From contig JAMWZR010000002.1 of the NCBI GenBank assembly GCA_024282035.1, positions 113,954 to 177,953 on the forward strand: DNA of 64,000 bases, given 5' to 3'. A program made the position numbers and the translations under genes. The notes below the pieces were generated by a model that searched no databases, was not told the origin of the DNA, and saw nothing but the letters and a program-made list of their open reading frames with translations. The stretch is from Nitrosomonas sp. (lineage in GTDB: Bacteria; Pseudomonadota; Gammaproteobacteria; Burkholderiales; Nitrosomonadaceae). Every line of letters starts with the position of its first letter. Position 1 is the first letter of the stretch. This document shows, piece after piece, positions 30,029 to 38,724 of the stretch.

Positions 30029-31209
30029 GGCAGCTGCCATGGCCGGTCCGCTCGATGAATGCCGTGGGTCGGTATTTGTTCGGGGGGCGTCCTTTTCCGT
30101 CGCTTGAACCCGAGGAATTGCTGACTAAAGCAACTCGGCTGACTGGATTGATTGATTTCTTACCCGATGAGGATTTTAACCAGGGACTGGCCGTGCTGTG
30201 TGCATCAATCGAGCATGATGTGAAGCCGACCCTGCTGGGACGAATTGCGTTGCAACAAATGATCGTGCGCATTTTATGCAATCGCCTGTTGTGGGTTTAC
30301 TGGCGCAGCGCTGCACCGCAGCGTTTTGCAGGCGTGCTGTTACCGCCGCTGATTGTTATCGGCTTGCCACGATCGGGAACGACGTTCTTGCATCGGCTGC
30401 TGGCGTTGGATCCTGCTGCCAGGGCGCCCATGCTGTGGGAACTGCAGCGGCCTTTTCCTGCACTGGGTCATGACCATCGCAGACAACAGACACAGCGTGA
30501 GATCGGCATGATTCACTGGCTGGCTGGGCATCTCGATACGATGCATGTTACTTCCGCCGATGCTGTCGAGGAGTGCATGTTGCTGCTGGATACCACGATG
30601 GTAAGTCTGTCGTTCTGGGTGATGAGTCCGGTTTATACCTATCTCGACTGGTGGTTGGCCCGGGATAAAACCCATGCTTACCGGATTTATCGCGAGCATT
30701 TATTGTGGTTGCAGTCCCAGACGCCGCAGGCACGCCTGACTCTGAAAGCCCCTGCACATACCGGTTGTCTTGATGCTCTGTTGGCAGCGATACCCGATGC
30801 GATGATCGTGCAAACCCATCGTGATCCCGCTGCGGCACTGACGAGTGCGAACAGTCTGATCAGTTCGATACAGCGGATGGCAACTGATGCAGTGGATCTG
30901 CCGCGTATGGCCGAAATCAATGTCAGCATGTTGCTGCAATTGCACCAAAACAGTGTGGAGACACGCAAGCAGATCGGCCAGGAACGGATCGTCGATGTGC
31001 ACTACGACGCATTCGTCAATGATCCGATTGGCATGATCCAGAACATATACCGGCATTTCAATCTCGAGTTCACGGCTGATTACGCAAACCGGTTGCAGGT
31101 TGCATTGAACAATGACGGGCACACCAAACGAGATCGCCACCGCTATCACGCCGAGGCATACGGTCAAACCGACAGTGAGCTCAGGCAGCGGTATGCCCGT
31201 ATTCGTTAA
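30025..31209 (+). CDS. Sulfotransferase family protein within the biotin operon
   Basis: This 394-residue protein carries the PAPS 5'-phosphosulfate loop VIGLPRSGTTFLHRLLALDP at about residues 110-129. A candidate 3'-phosphate motif is QTHRDPAAALTSANSLISSI near 261-280. It resembles the Sulfotransfer_3 family; the acceptor cannot be predicted. The N-terminal 100 residues contain a helical segment not needed in minimal family members. It overlaps bioC by four bases and lies 38 bases before bioD, so it is probably transcribed with the biotin genes, yet no sulfotransferase is part of the known biotin pathway. Confidence 0.85.
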   Translation: MRQLPWPVRSMNAVGRYLFGGRPFPSLEPEELLTKATRLTGLIDFLPDEDFNQGLAVLCASIEHDVKPTLLGRIALQQMIVRILCNRLLWVYWRSAAPQRFAGVLLPPLIVIGLPRSGTTFLHRLLALDPAARAPMLWELQRPFPALGHDHRRQQTQREIGMIHWLAGHLDTMHVTSADAVEECMLLLDTTMVSLSFWVMSPVYTYLDWWLARDKTHAYRIYREHLLWLQSQTPQARLTLKAPAHTGCLDALLAAIPDAMIVQTHRDPAAALTSANSLISSIQRMATDAVDLPRMAEINVSMLLQLHQNSVETRKQIGQERIVDVHYDAFVNDPIGMIQNIYRHFNLEFTADYANRLQVALNNDGHTKRDRHRYHAEAYGQTDSELRQRYARIR

Positions 31210-31247
31210 AATGCCTGTAAACAGGAACGGCAATATGGAGTGCAGGG

Positions 31248-31916
31248 ATGGCTAAAGGTTACTTTGTAACCGGAACCGACACCGGAGTCGGCAAAACCAC
31301 CGTCAGTTGCGCCTTACTCCGGAGTCTGGGTGCGCAAGGCCGGAAAGTCGTGGGCATGAAACCGGTTGTAGCGGGCAGTGAGCATGGTCGATGGCAGGAT
31401 GTGGAGCAACTGACCGCCGCAAGTAACGTCAATGCACCTCATGAATGGATCAATCCCTATGCCTTCGATCCTCCAGTTTCTCCCCATATCGCCGCGCAAC
31501 AAGCCGGCGTCGAAATCGATCTGACCGTGATACGACAGGCCTATCAACATCTCTGCAACTTGGCGGATGTGATCATTGTCGAAGGTGCTGGGGGTTTTCT
31601 GGTGCCGATCGGACCGCAGCAGACTGGTGCAGACCTGGCATGTGCACTAAATTTACCAGTCATTTTGGTGGTAGGCATGCGCCTGGGGTGCCTGAATCAC
31701 GCACTGCTGACTGCACAGGCAATACACTCGACTGGTTTGCCGTTGGCAGGCTGGGTTGCAAATTGCATCGATCCGGAAATGTTGGCGTTGCAGGAAAATA
31801 GGGTGACATTGGAGCAGCGGTTGGATTGTCCATTATTGGGGACAGTGCCCTTTGGCGGGAAAATCGACGAAGAGCGAGCTATGCATTACTTGGATAAACT
31901 CGTTTCCACAATCTGA
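31248..31916 (+). CDS. bioD: Dethiobiotin synthetase
   Basis: A 222-residue P-loop enzyme forming the ureido ring of dethiobiotin from diaminopelargonate, CO2 and ATP. The P-loop is GTDTGVGKTT at residues 8-17. MKPVVAGSE near 37 and IIVEGAGGFLVPIG near 108 are family motifs. A purine-rich AGTGCAGGG precedes the ATG. It ends the operon; bioA is not in this window. Confidence 0.96.
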   Translation: MAKGYFVTGTDTGVGKTTVSCALLRSLGAQGRKVVGMKPVVAGSEHGRWQDVEQLTAASNVNAPHEWINPYAFDPPVSPHIAAQQAGVEIDLTVIRQAYQHLCNLADVIIVEGAGGFLVPIGPQQTGADLACALNLPVILVVGMRLGCLNHALLTAQAIHSTGLPLAGWVANCIDPEMLALQENRVTLEQRLDCPLLGTVPFGGKIDEERAMHYLDKLVSTI

Positions 31917-31955
31917 GTCAGGTCCATTATGATTGCGCACTGAACTACTGATCAA

Positions 31956-32270
31956 ATGTCTCATATCAATAGCATGATTCGAAAACCGCCACCGCATTGG
32001 TCGCAACATGTCACTGAAACCAGCAACGCCTTGGATCTCGAACCCGGTTTGTTCACCTGGAGCGATCCGCACAAAATTGCACTGTCGCTGAAGCATTCCG
32101 CCGACAGTAGCGAGCGGCGCAAATCGGAGCCGTTTGTGTCGGCGATGGCGATGCTGAATTTGTATATCAACCGTGCAGGGAAGCATTTGCCCGTTCATCA
32201 GCGCGAGATGCTAGAGCAAGTCAAGAATGAGTTGCGGGTATTGTATGGAAAACCTCGTCATGGTGCTTAG
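31956..32270 (+). CDS. DUF3175 family protein
   Basis: A 104-residue protein recognised by the DUF3175 pattern: WSQHVTETSNALDLEPGLFT near residues 14-33, IALSLKHSADSSERRKSEPF near 41-60, and MLNLYINRAGKHLPVHQREM near 67-86. No function is known. It has no signal peptide or membrane segment and is rich in charged residues. It follows bioD by 39 bases and may be read from the same transcript, but no functional link is evident. Confidence 0.8.
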   Translation: MSHINSMIRKPPPHWSQHVTETSNALDLEPGLFTWSDPHKIALSLKHSADSSERRKSEPFVSAMAMLNLYINRAGKHLPVHQREMLEQVKNELRVLYGKPRHGA

Positions 32271-32366
32271 CTGCCGAGCCTGGTGCTGATTCGTAGCTTT
32301 TTTTGATTTGGCCTGTCACAATCTGCTCGTTTATTTTTAACCTCTTTATTCCAAGAATTTTTGTCC

Positions 32367-33005
32367 ATGAGTTACCTTGAGTTAACCGATCATCAATTCA
32401 ATCCCAACGGTTACTGGGAATGCCCCTTGGAGACCGCGAGCACACCCTTGGCGCGCGATCTGGCGCTGTTTGATCAGAATGGATACGATCTGACCGATCT
32501 CGAACAGCGTTACGCTGCAGCCAACCACGCACAGGCACACTCACATCGGGAACACCGACATGCCGTAAAGGCACCGTGGTTTACGCAAGGCGAGCGGGTC
32601 GAAGGTGCGGTATTGAATCATAGCCTGCTGTTTGAACGTAAAGGCTATGCCGGAACAGCGTTGCAACAATTGGAATACTGGGCGAGAGCAAATCCGCTGA
32701 TTTACAAAATCATCCGTATCCGTCCGAAATGGGGACTCGATTTGAGTATCGACTATGCCGACCGCGACGGTAACGTATTCGAGGTGTTACATTGGGAATA
32801 TGACGGTTTCGATTATGCCGAGGTCGACGATCGCAAGCAGGAACTGGAACCGAGATTCGCCGCCATGGACTGGGATGATGCTGCGGCTCGTATCCTGAAA
32901 CAGAAAGACCACTGGCATCACCTCGATTTTTTTGCGCAAAGTGACTGGAAATGCAATTACTTTGGCATTGTCAAGGAACGCTTCAAGATGGTGATCTGGG
33001 AGTAG
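32367..33005 (+). CDS. Hypothetical protein, soluble, 212 residues
   Basis: I do not recognise this family. The ATG at 32367 gives a soluble protein rich in aromatic and acidic residues, with no signal peptide or membrane helix. It has a His-rich patch (AQAHSHREHRHAV near residues 52-64) and a C-terminal half with WGLDLSIDYADRDGNVFEVL and a DWDDAA helix, ending CNYFGIVKERFKMVIWE. The pattern suggests a compact alpha/beta domain. A TTG two codons upstream is also possible. Codon use resembles its neighbours. Confidence 0.75.
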   Translation: MSYLELTDHQFNPNGYWECPLETASTPLARDLALFDQNGYDLTDLEQRYAAANHAQAHSHREHRHAVKAPWFTQGERVEGAVLNHSLLFERKGYAGTALQQLEYWARANPLIYKIIRIRPKWGLDLSIDYADRDGNVFEVLHWEYDGFDYAEVDDRKQELEPRFAAMDWDDAAARILKQKDHWHHLDFFAQSDWKCNYFGIVKERFKMVIWE

Positions 33006-33135
33006 GATTTCGCCAAATTTGGGGCTGCGACTAGGTCAGTATGATAAGCAGCAGTAAATTTGCTGTCAGACTGAACCAATCGGAGACAACATACTCTCAT
33101 ACGCTTTCCTTTTTTATGAAGCTTACCCAAAAGAC

Positions 33136-33717
33136 ATGTCATACAAAGAAACGCTCAGCTTTTTTGCCATTGCGATTACTTTGGCTGCGTTCATTCCCTA
33201 TATCCGGGAAATTTTTCGTGGATCCATCAGACCCCATTTCTTTTCATGGGTGATCTGGGCGGTAACCACGCTGCTTATTTTCCTGGCGCAGCTGGAAGAT
33301 AACGGGGGAGCGGGAACATGGCCGATCGGCGTGTCGGCGGGTATCACTTTTTTCATCGCTTATCTGGCTTACCAGAAGCGTGCAGCTATAACCATCACGC
33401 GAATGGATTGGCTGTTTTTTGTTTCAGCACTATTGTCCTTACCATTGTGGTACTGGACTTCCGATCCATTGTGGGCGGTGGTGTTGTTGACTGCCATCGA
33501 TGTGGCTGGTTTTGGTCCTACCATCAGAAAGGCTTACCAGTTTCCCTATTCCGAATCGATCCAGTTTTTTGCGTTGTTTACGTTGCGTAATGTGCTGGTG
33601 ATGCTGGCGCTGGAGAATGTTTCGGTGACCACCGCGTTGTTTCCGGTGGCCATGGCGGTTATATGCATCTTCATGATGACCATGCTTGCCTATCGCAGGA
33701 AAGTCGTACCGGTGTAA
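33136..33717 (+). CDS. Six-helix membrane protein with two PQ-loop-like repeats
   Basis: The 193-residue protein is almost entirely hydrophobic, with about six membrane helices. Two segments look like an internal duplication. Residues 15-48 contain LAAFIPYIREIFRGSIRPHF followed by a W-rich helix. Residues 122-156 contain DVAGFGPTIRKAYQFPYSES followed by a helix. Each has a proline, then I-R-x2-[FY], a short polar loop and a helix, as in PQ-loop/SemiSWEET-type transporters, but with PY and PT in place of PQ. The transport role is inferred only. Confidence 0.7.
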   Translation: MSYKETLSFFAIAITLAAFIPYIREIFRGSIRPHFFSWVIWAVTTLLIFLAQLEDNGGAGTWPIGVSAGITFFIAYLAYQKRAAITITRMDWLFFVSALLSLPLWYWTSDPLWAVVLLTAIDVAGFGPTIRKAYQFPYSESIQFFALFTLRNVLVMLALENVSVTTALFPVAMAVICIFMMTMLAYRRKVVPV

Positions 33718-33821
33718 GTGCAAACAGTGAGTCGATTGATCCGACTAGGTCGCCTTGCTATTGCATAGAATTCGGATTCTGGCTATAACTTTTAAACTGA
33801 GCCCAATAACTGGAGAATGAT

Positions 33822-34034
33822 ATGGCCTATAAGGAATACAAGGTGTTGTATGTGACGGAGGGTGGACTGGGAACGATTCTTCTCGGTGCATCGGGCATAC
33901 CGGTCAAGCGACTGGAGACGACCCTGAACAAGGAAGCGGCAGATGGCTGGACACTGGTGTTCCAGTTTGTCGAGCAGAAGCGGTTCATGCTGTTCTGGAG
34001 GCGAGAAGCTGTCATCATCACACTGGCCCGCTGA
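33822..34034 (+). CDS. DUF4177 family small protein
   Basis: A 70-residue protein: MAYKEYKVLYVTEG at the start, then LETTLNKEAADGWTLVFQFV and a beta-rich C-terminus with FMLFWRREAVIITLAR. This is the pattern of DUF4177 (a YKV start, helix with L-N--A--GW-LV, then strands). Function is unknown. AACTGGAGAATG places a good ribosome binding site before the ATG. Confidence 0.75.
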   Translation: MAYKEYKVLYVTEGGLGTILLGASGIPVKRLETTLNKEAADGWTLVFQFVEQKRFMLFWRREAVIITLAR

Positions 34035-34056
34035 TTTTGGGCATAGGGTTCGTCAC

Positions 34057-34446
34057 ATGATGAAAACGGAAGAGAGAGTGCAGCAGGATGAAGAGCGTAT
34101 CCGCAAACTGGTGCGTGCGTTGCCAGATGAACAACGTTTGCTTTTTTTTACCCAAACGGAAAAGGAACTGAAGGATCCGGACACGTACGCTACGCTGAAT
34201 TATCTGTTTATTGCCGGACTGCATCATTTTTACTTGGGCAAGTGGCTGCGTGGAAGCCTCAATCTGGGTGTGTTTTTGTGTGGTGTAATATTGCTGATGC
34301 TGGGGGTGACGCTGCTCGGAGCGGTTTTGCTGATTGCCATTACGCTGGTTGAATTGAAGGCTTTGTTTCAATCACAGGTCATTGTGCAGGAATACAACAA
34401 TGCGGTGATGGAAGCGATTTATCACCGGGTTTCGCAGGATGGGTAA
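34057..34446 (+). CDS. TM2-domain-like membrane protein
   Basis: Starting at 34057 (or the adjacent ATG at 34060) the 129-residue protein has a charged helical N-terminus (about residues 1-48). Two hydrophobic segments separated by a short turn follow: LFIAGLHHFYLGKWLRGSLN, then GVILLMLGVTLLGAVLLIAI. The G-x-H-x-F-Y-L-G-x3-x-G signature is that of the TM2 domain. The role is unknown. It lies 22 bases after the DUF4177 gene. Confidence 0.72.
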   Translation: MMKTEERVQQDEERIRKLVRALPDEQRLLFFTQTEKELKDPDTYATLNYLFIAGLHHFYLGKWLRGSLNLGVFLCGVILLMLGVTLLGAVLLIAITLVELKALFQSQVIVQEYNNAVMEAIYHRVSQDG

Positions 34447-34448
34447 TT

Positions 34449-34504
34449 CAGCCAATGACTTGCAAGTGGAACCGGGAAACATTCATTTCCCGGTTGAATG
34501 GCTG
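34449..34504. repeat. Long nested inverted repeat between the TM2-like gene and cheV
   Basis: AACCGGGAAA (34470-34479) and TTTCCCGGTT (34486-34495) form a perfect 10-base stem with a CATTCA loop. Outside it CAGCCA (34449-34454) pairs with TGGCTG (34499-34504). There is no T-run on either side, so it may be a weak convergent terminator or a structured 3' end for the flanking genes. Confidence 0.6.
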
Positions 34505-34541
34505 GATTAATGCATTGAGTGCAACTTCTTCCGGTGCTGCG

Positions 34542-35495
34542 TTAAGCAAGAACCCTGCGCATAGCCTGTGCCAGTTCTTCTGCGGCGAACTTGGCTACAT
34601 AGGCATCGGCGCCAACCGATCTCACATGATTTTCATTGGCTTCGCCGGTAAGTGAGGAATGTATGACAACCGGAATCGACTTAAAGCGCTGATCGTTCTT
34701 GATATTGCGTGTCAGTGTAAAACCATCCATCTCGGGCATTTCCAGGTCGGTTAGCACCAGAGCCACTTTGTCGTGGATCGTCTTGCCTTCGGCAACTGCA
34801 GCATCGGAAATCGACTGAATCTTAGTCCAGGCTTCCATTCCGGTCTTGGTCATGATGAAGGGTACATTCAACGCATTCAGTCCACTTTCGATCATCGTGC
34901 GTGCCAGTGGTGAATCATCTGCAGCCAGAACAACCGTTCCAGATGGGAGATTGATCTTCGGACTATTCTGATCGGGGGTCGTTTCCTCGGATGAACCAGG
35001 CAGCACATCACGCAGAATCTGCTCGACATCGAGTACCTGTGCCAGTCGGGAATTTTCCGTGTCACCATCGAGGCGGGCGATACTGGTGATCAGGTTGCCA
35101 CCGCTGTTGTCGGCTGCAATAACCTGATTCCAGTCCAGTCGTGCTATCTCGTTGACTTCCTCAATGGCAAAAGCTTGCGTCGAACGAGCGTATTCGGTAA
35201 CCAGCAAAATAGGTGTTCCTTTTCTGGGGGTACAACCGACGATTCTGGGAAGATCGATGACTGTGATCACCTGTCCGCGGATATTGGCTACGCCCAGTAT
35301 GTTGGGTGGGGCATTGGCGATTGCGGTGATGGTTGGCATGACCAGTATTTCACGAATCTTGAACACGTTGATGCCAAATAGCTCCCTGTGGCCATTGCCC
35401 GGCGCTTCACCCAATCGGAACAGCAACAATTCGAATTTGTTGTTGGATGTCAGGTTGGTGCGTTCGTCAATTTCGTGAAATGCGGTCGAATTCAT
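34542..35495 (-). CDS. cheV: Chemotaxis coupling protein CheV (CheW-receiver fusion)
   Basis: The 317-residue protein joins a CheW-like domain (about residues 20-165, with FKIREILVMPTITAIANAPP and VANIRGQVITVIDLPRIVG) to a response-regulator receiver domain (about 187-315). Receiver residues D193/D194, the phosphoacceptor D250 in VLTDLEMPEMDGF and K302 are all present, so phosphorylation is plausible. CheV couples receptors to CheA and may buffer phosphate. No other che gene is nearby. The upstream gene on the same strand encodes an EAL-HDOD protein 169 bases away. Confidence 0.93.
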   Translation of the reverse strand: MNSTAFHEIDERTNLTSNNKFELLLFRLGEAPGNGHRELFGINVFKIREILVMPTITAIANAPPNILGVANIRGQVITVIDLPRIVGCTPRKGTPILLVTEYARSTQAFAIEEVNEIARLDWNQVIAADNSGGNLITSIARLDGDTENSRLAQVLDVEQILRDVLPGSSEETTPDQNSPKINLPSGTVVLAADDSPLARTMIESGLNALNVPFIMTKTGMEAWTKIQSISDAAVAEGKTIHDKVALVLTDLEMPEMDGFTLTRNIKNDQRFKSIPVVIHSSLTGEANENHVRSVGADAYVAKFAAEELAQAMRRVLA

Positions 35496-35664
35496 GGAAT
35501 ATCCTTGGTTCGCGTTAATGGTGATGATTCGGTCAGCATTATCAAACGGAAAAAAACGGCCGAGCTTTAATCCCGTGACGAAAATGTAACGCCTGTTACT
35601 TGCCTGCCCGGTTTATCCCCGGGATTGTCTTTGTGCTGCTCCTGTCAAACAGCGTTTTACTCGT

Positions 35665-36912
35665 CTAGTTGATCGTTTCGCTAGTTTCTTGCACCCAAGA
35701 CATGGCTTGCGTCTCAAAGTCCAGCAGATCATGCAGGCTGAGAAAATCCAGTTCATCCAGGATGGCGTAAATGGAATGGATTTCACCTTTCTCTTTGGCT
35801 TCGATTAGTTTGAGCGCCTGCCCTAATCGTCCCTGGCGGGCCAGAAGCGCCTGACTCATGTCTTCGGAAATACCCAGCCTGTCGACGATTTGCTGCATTT
35901 CGATGCCAAGCAATTCATCCAGCTGGGATAGAATGCCGACCATATATGCCCGTTCCTGATAATTTTTTTCGTAAGGGCGTTCAATGGTGGCGATGAGTTC
36001 CATCAGCTTGCCTCTCGCGACGGCATTCTGAGCGATGGAATCAGATACGTCATCCTCGGTATGGCTTGATGTATACAGCAGTAGTTGTATCCATTTTTGC
36101 AGTTGCTTGCTGCCCATCAGTTGTATCGCATGCCGGATGGAGTTGATTTTTTGCGGTAAGCCATCGACACTCGTATTTACCATTCGTAGCAGGTTGTAAC
36201 TCAAGCCGGGCTGGCGTTTGAATTCCATCTCAATAGCCTGGATGTTGCTGTCATCCTGGCCATTCTTAATCAACAGTGACGACAGTTTCATCAGATGCAT
36301 TTTTCCAGGATCGGCGCGTTTGACCGACATGACTTCGGGTTTGGCGAAGTAATAGCCTTGGAACATTTCAAATCCCAATTTCCTGCAACGTGATTCCTGA
36401 TCCTCATTCTCGACCTTGAGTGCCAGCAGCAATACCGGCCAGCGTTTGAGTTCCGTCACCAGTGCGGTCAGATCGTTCTCGTCCAGTGTGAGTACATCCA
36501 CCTTCACGACGCTGACGAGTGGCAACAGGCGCTTGACTTTGTCATTGATCGAGACGATATTGTCCAGCGCGAACTGATAGCCTTTTTGCTTGAGTTTGGC
36601 ACAGCGTTCCAGAAAAGCCGGCGTGATGGAAGCGGATTCCTTGACCTCCAGTACGACATGTTTATTGGGTAGCAGGCTGATGATGTCGCTCATGATGAGA
36701 TCAGGGTCGGCATTGATAAAACCGCGCTGTTGCCCCAGTACATTATGAATTCCGAATTTGCCATAAGCATTGACGATGACATTGGCCGAAGCCGACAAAT
36801 CATTGGTAACCCGTGCCGATTCTTCAGCTTCTTCCTGTCTGAAAAGCAACTCGAACGCTACCAAATTATGATTCCGATCTAAAATTGGCTGTCTACCAAG
36901 AAAGACACTCAT
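35665..36912 (-). CDS. EAL-HDOD (YuxH-type) signalling protein with degenerate EAL domain
   Basis: This 415-residue protein has an EAL-like domain in about residues 1-200 and a HDOD domain in about 200-400. The EAL signature is altered (AFELLFR near residue 21). Other landmarks remain: FINADPDLIMSDI, VLEVKESASITPAF, FALDNIVS, and the EAL end VENEDQESRCRKLGFEMFQG with YYFAKP. Loss of acidic metal ligands suggests it does not hydrolyse c-di-GMP but may sense it or act as an adaptor. The HDOD half contains ERAYMVGILSQLDELLGIEM. It lies upstream of cheV, same strand. Confidence 0.87.
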   Translation of the reverse strand: MSVFLGRQPILDRNHNLVAFELLFRQEEAEESARVTNDLSASANVIVNAYGKFGIHNVLGQQRGFINADPDLIMSDIISLLPNKHVVLEVKESASITPAFLERCAKLKQKGYQFALDNIVSINDKVKRLLPLVSVVKVDVLTLDENDLTALVTELKRWPVLLLALKVENEDQESRCRKLGFEMFQGYYFAKPEVMSVKRADPGKMHLMKLSSLLIKNGQDDSNIQAIEMEFKRQPGLSYNLLRMVNTSVDGLPQKINSIRHAIQLMGSKQLQKWIQLLLYTSSHTEDDVSDSIAQNAVARGKLMELIATIERPYEKNYQERAYMVGILSQLDELLGIEMQQIVDRLGISEDMSQALLARQGRLGQALKLIEAKEKGEIHSIYAILDELDFLSLHDLLDFETQAMSWVQETSETIN

Positions 36913-37150
36913 GGACTCCTCCGTTTGTATCGATTGCAGTGTTTGAAAATTTCACATTTAACTTCACCGCATATGAAGTGGTTTTGCATGCGGCACTGGC
37001 TATTCAGTGCGGCCAGCATAGCGTATCGTCAGCGCTATCCTGTTATTAATAAAGCAGTCTTTTATGGCTCAATATCGAATTTGTAAACTTGGAATGGCTT
37101 GGGAGCAGGATGTCAGAGCAACTGGATCACCCGATGAAGCAGGGTGAACG

Positions 37151-38071
37151 ATGAGGGATGTTCTACGCTATGTACGAGAATTCTTCGCTGTCATCGACCG
37201 GCGATTTCTTGCAGCTTGCTGTCTATGGATGGCTGTTTTGATAACGCTCAATTACCAGCTGCAGCTGGAAAGAGTCTGGATTGCGCAGCTCGAGTCACGG
37301 TTTCAGCAGGGTATGGCATTGAGTTTGATTTACGGCAGTGCTTTTGTGGTTCCGTACTTGCTCATGATTCGCTTCAAGTGGCATCCCGTATTCGTGTCCT
37401 GGGATTTTGCACTGTTGCTGCTGATTGCGCCGTTATTGTTTGCGCTCAAAGTCATGATTCCCAATCCGCTGGAGAATCTGATCGCAGGGGATTGGGGGAG
37501 TTATCTGACGATGGTGACAGTCTTACCATTCAAATTTCTGGTGGTGACGATCGCACTATTGATTTTGTACCGCTGGTTACCCGCGCAGCAGAATTTCTTT
37601 GGCGTAACCCTGGATGGTGTGGTTTGGCGACCCTATTGGCAGATGCTGGCATGTATGCTGCCGCTGATTGCTTTCGCCAGTACACAGGCGGATTTTCTCA
37701 GCGCCTATCCGCGACTGAAACAAATGGCGTTTATGTCATTGGTTACGGATAATCCGTGGGGGTATCGATTACTATATGAGCTGGGTTACGGTGTCGATTT
37801 CCTAACGATAGAGCTATTTTTTCGCGGTTTTCTGGTATTCGCTTTCATTCGCTATGCCGGAGTTGCAGCGATTCTACCCATGGCTACATTCTATTGCAGC
37901 ATTCACTTCGGTAAACCGGTGCTCGAGTGCATTTCCTCTTTTGCCGGTGGATTGATTCTCGGTGTGCTGGCCTATCGAACACGTTCCATCATGGGCGGTT
38001 TGCTGGTGCATCTGGGCATAGCCTGGATGATGGAAGTCGGGGGATACCTTGGAAATCTCCGGTTCGGGTGA
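37151..38071 (+). CDS. CPBP family intramembrane metalloprotease-like protein
   Basis: A 306-residue protein with about eight hydrophobic segments. The C-terminal part has the CPBP/CAAX-protease motifs: LTIELFFRGFLVFAFIRYAG near residue 220, FYCSIHFGKPVLECISSFAG near 250, and GGLLVHLGIAWMMEV near 285. The first motif usually reads EExxxR; here it is IELFFR, with a single glutamate before the arginine. Family members process prenylated or bacteriocin-related substrates, or act as chaperones. The substrate is unknown and nothing nearby suggests one. Confidence 0.8.
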   Translation: MRDVLRYVREFFAVIDRRFLAACCLWMAVLITLNYQLQLERVWIAQLESRFQQGMALSLIYGSAFVVPYLLMIRFKWHPVFVSWDFALLLLIAPLLFALKVMIPNPLENLIAGDWGSYLTMVTVLPFKFLVVTIALLILYRWLPAQQNFFGVTLDGVVWRPYWQMLACMLPLIAFASTQADFLSAYPRLKQMAFMSLVTDNPWGYRLLYELGYGVDFLTIELFFRGFLVFAFIRYAGVAAILPMATFYCSIHFGKPVLECISSFAGGLILGVLAYRTRSIMGGLLVHLGIAWMMEVGGYLGNLRFG

Positions 38072-38129
38072 GAGAAGAAACAGTCCTTACCGGGGAGCAA
38101 GCAAGGCAACGTGGTTTTGTGCAGTATCT

Positions 38130-38179
38130 GAAAAAATCAAACTCACAGAACCGTCTCGATGAGGTTGCGTGAGTTTGAT
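38130..38179 (-). terminator. Intrinsic terminator of the small secreted-protein gene
   Basis: On the minus strand an 11-base perfect stem (38169-38179 with 38136-38146, ATCAAACTCAC/GTGAGTTTGAT) is followed by T residues (complement of the A-run 38131-38136). A smaller inner pairing AACC/GGTT lies in the loop. It starts about 36 bases after the stop of the gene at 38215-38724. Confidence 0.88.
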
Positions 38180-38214
38180 CGAACCCAGTTTATCCGGGTT
38201 GGAACCAGATGCTA

Positions 38215-38724
38215 TTATTTGTGTGAGATTCTGACTGTGCCAGCGCTATCCAGATAATCGCCGAGACGTTTGGCGACGTAGCTTTCAATGGTGTTGTCGG
38301 TGGTGCTGCGTTTGGTTTCCACACCTACGCCGCAGTCGTACAGTTGGCTGTCCAGAATCGAAATGCGGGTGTTGTGGTTTTCATTGATGGTTTTGGCTTT
38401 GAAATTGTTGTAGGTATTGCCTGCACCTTTCGAGGTATCGACTACTACCGTGCCATCAGGCAGTGTGACCACGATGCGGCCATTGGCGATCAGCGCTGCG
38501 GTGGCATTGGCTTCTGTCAGCAGTGTGGCGTAGGTAGGTTGATCCTTGACAGCGTTCAGCTTGGTTTTGAAGGTATTGAGCTTGGCAGCGGTCAGAATGG
38601 CATTCATGGTGTCATACGGAGGAGCAACGACTTTTGTTTGCACTTGAGGTGCACAAGCAGCCATGGCTTGGATACTGGTGAAACACAGAGCAACGATGAC
38701 GAGAAGCAATGACGTTTTTTTCAT
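38215..38724 (-). CDS. Small secreted protein, possible Cache-like fold
   Basis: The ATG at 38722-38724, preceded by GGAGAT, gives 169 residues. An N-terminal signal peptide (KKTSLLLVIVALCFTSIQAM, cleavage likely near AMA-AC) precedes a mature part of about 145 residues with two cysteines. NGRIVVTLPDGTVVVDTSKG followed by NTYNNFKAKTINENHNTRIS recalls the strand-turn pattern of periplasmic Cache sensor domains, here without any membrane anchor or signalling domain. I do not recognise a named family. An upstream in-frame extension is unlikely given the strong signal peptide. Confidence 0.75.
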   Translation of the reverse strand: MKKTSLLLVIVALCFTSIQAMAACAPQVQTKVVAPPYDTMNAILTAAKLNTFKTKLNAVKDQPTYATLLTEANATAALIANGRIVVTLPDGTVVVDTSKGAGNTYNNFKAKTINENHNTRISILDSQLYDCGVGVETKRSTTDNTIESYVAKRLGDYLDSAGTVRISHK

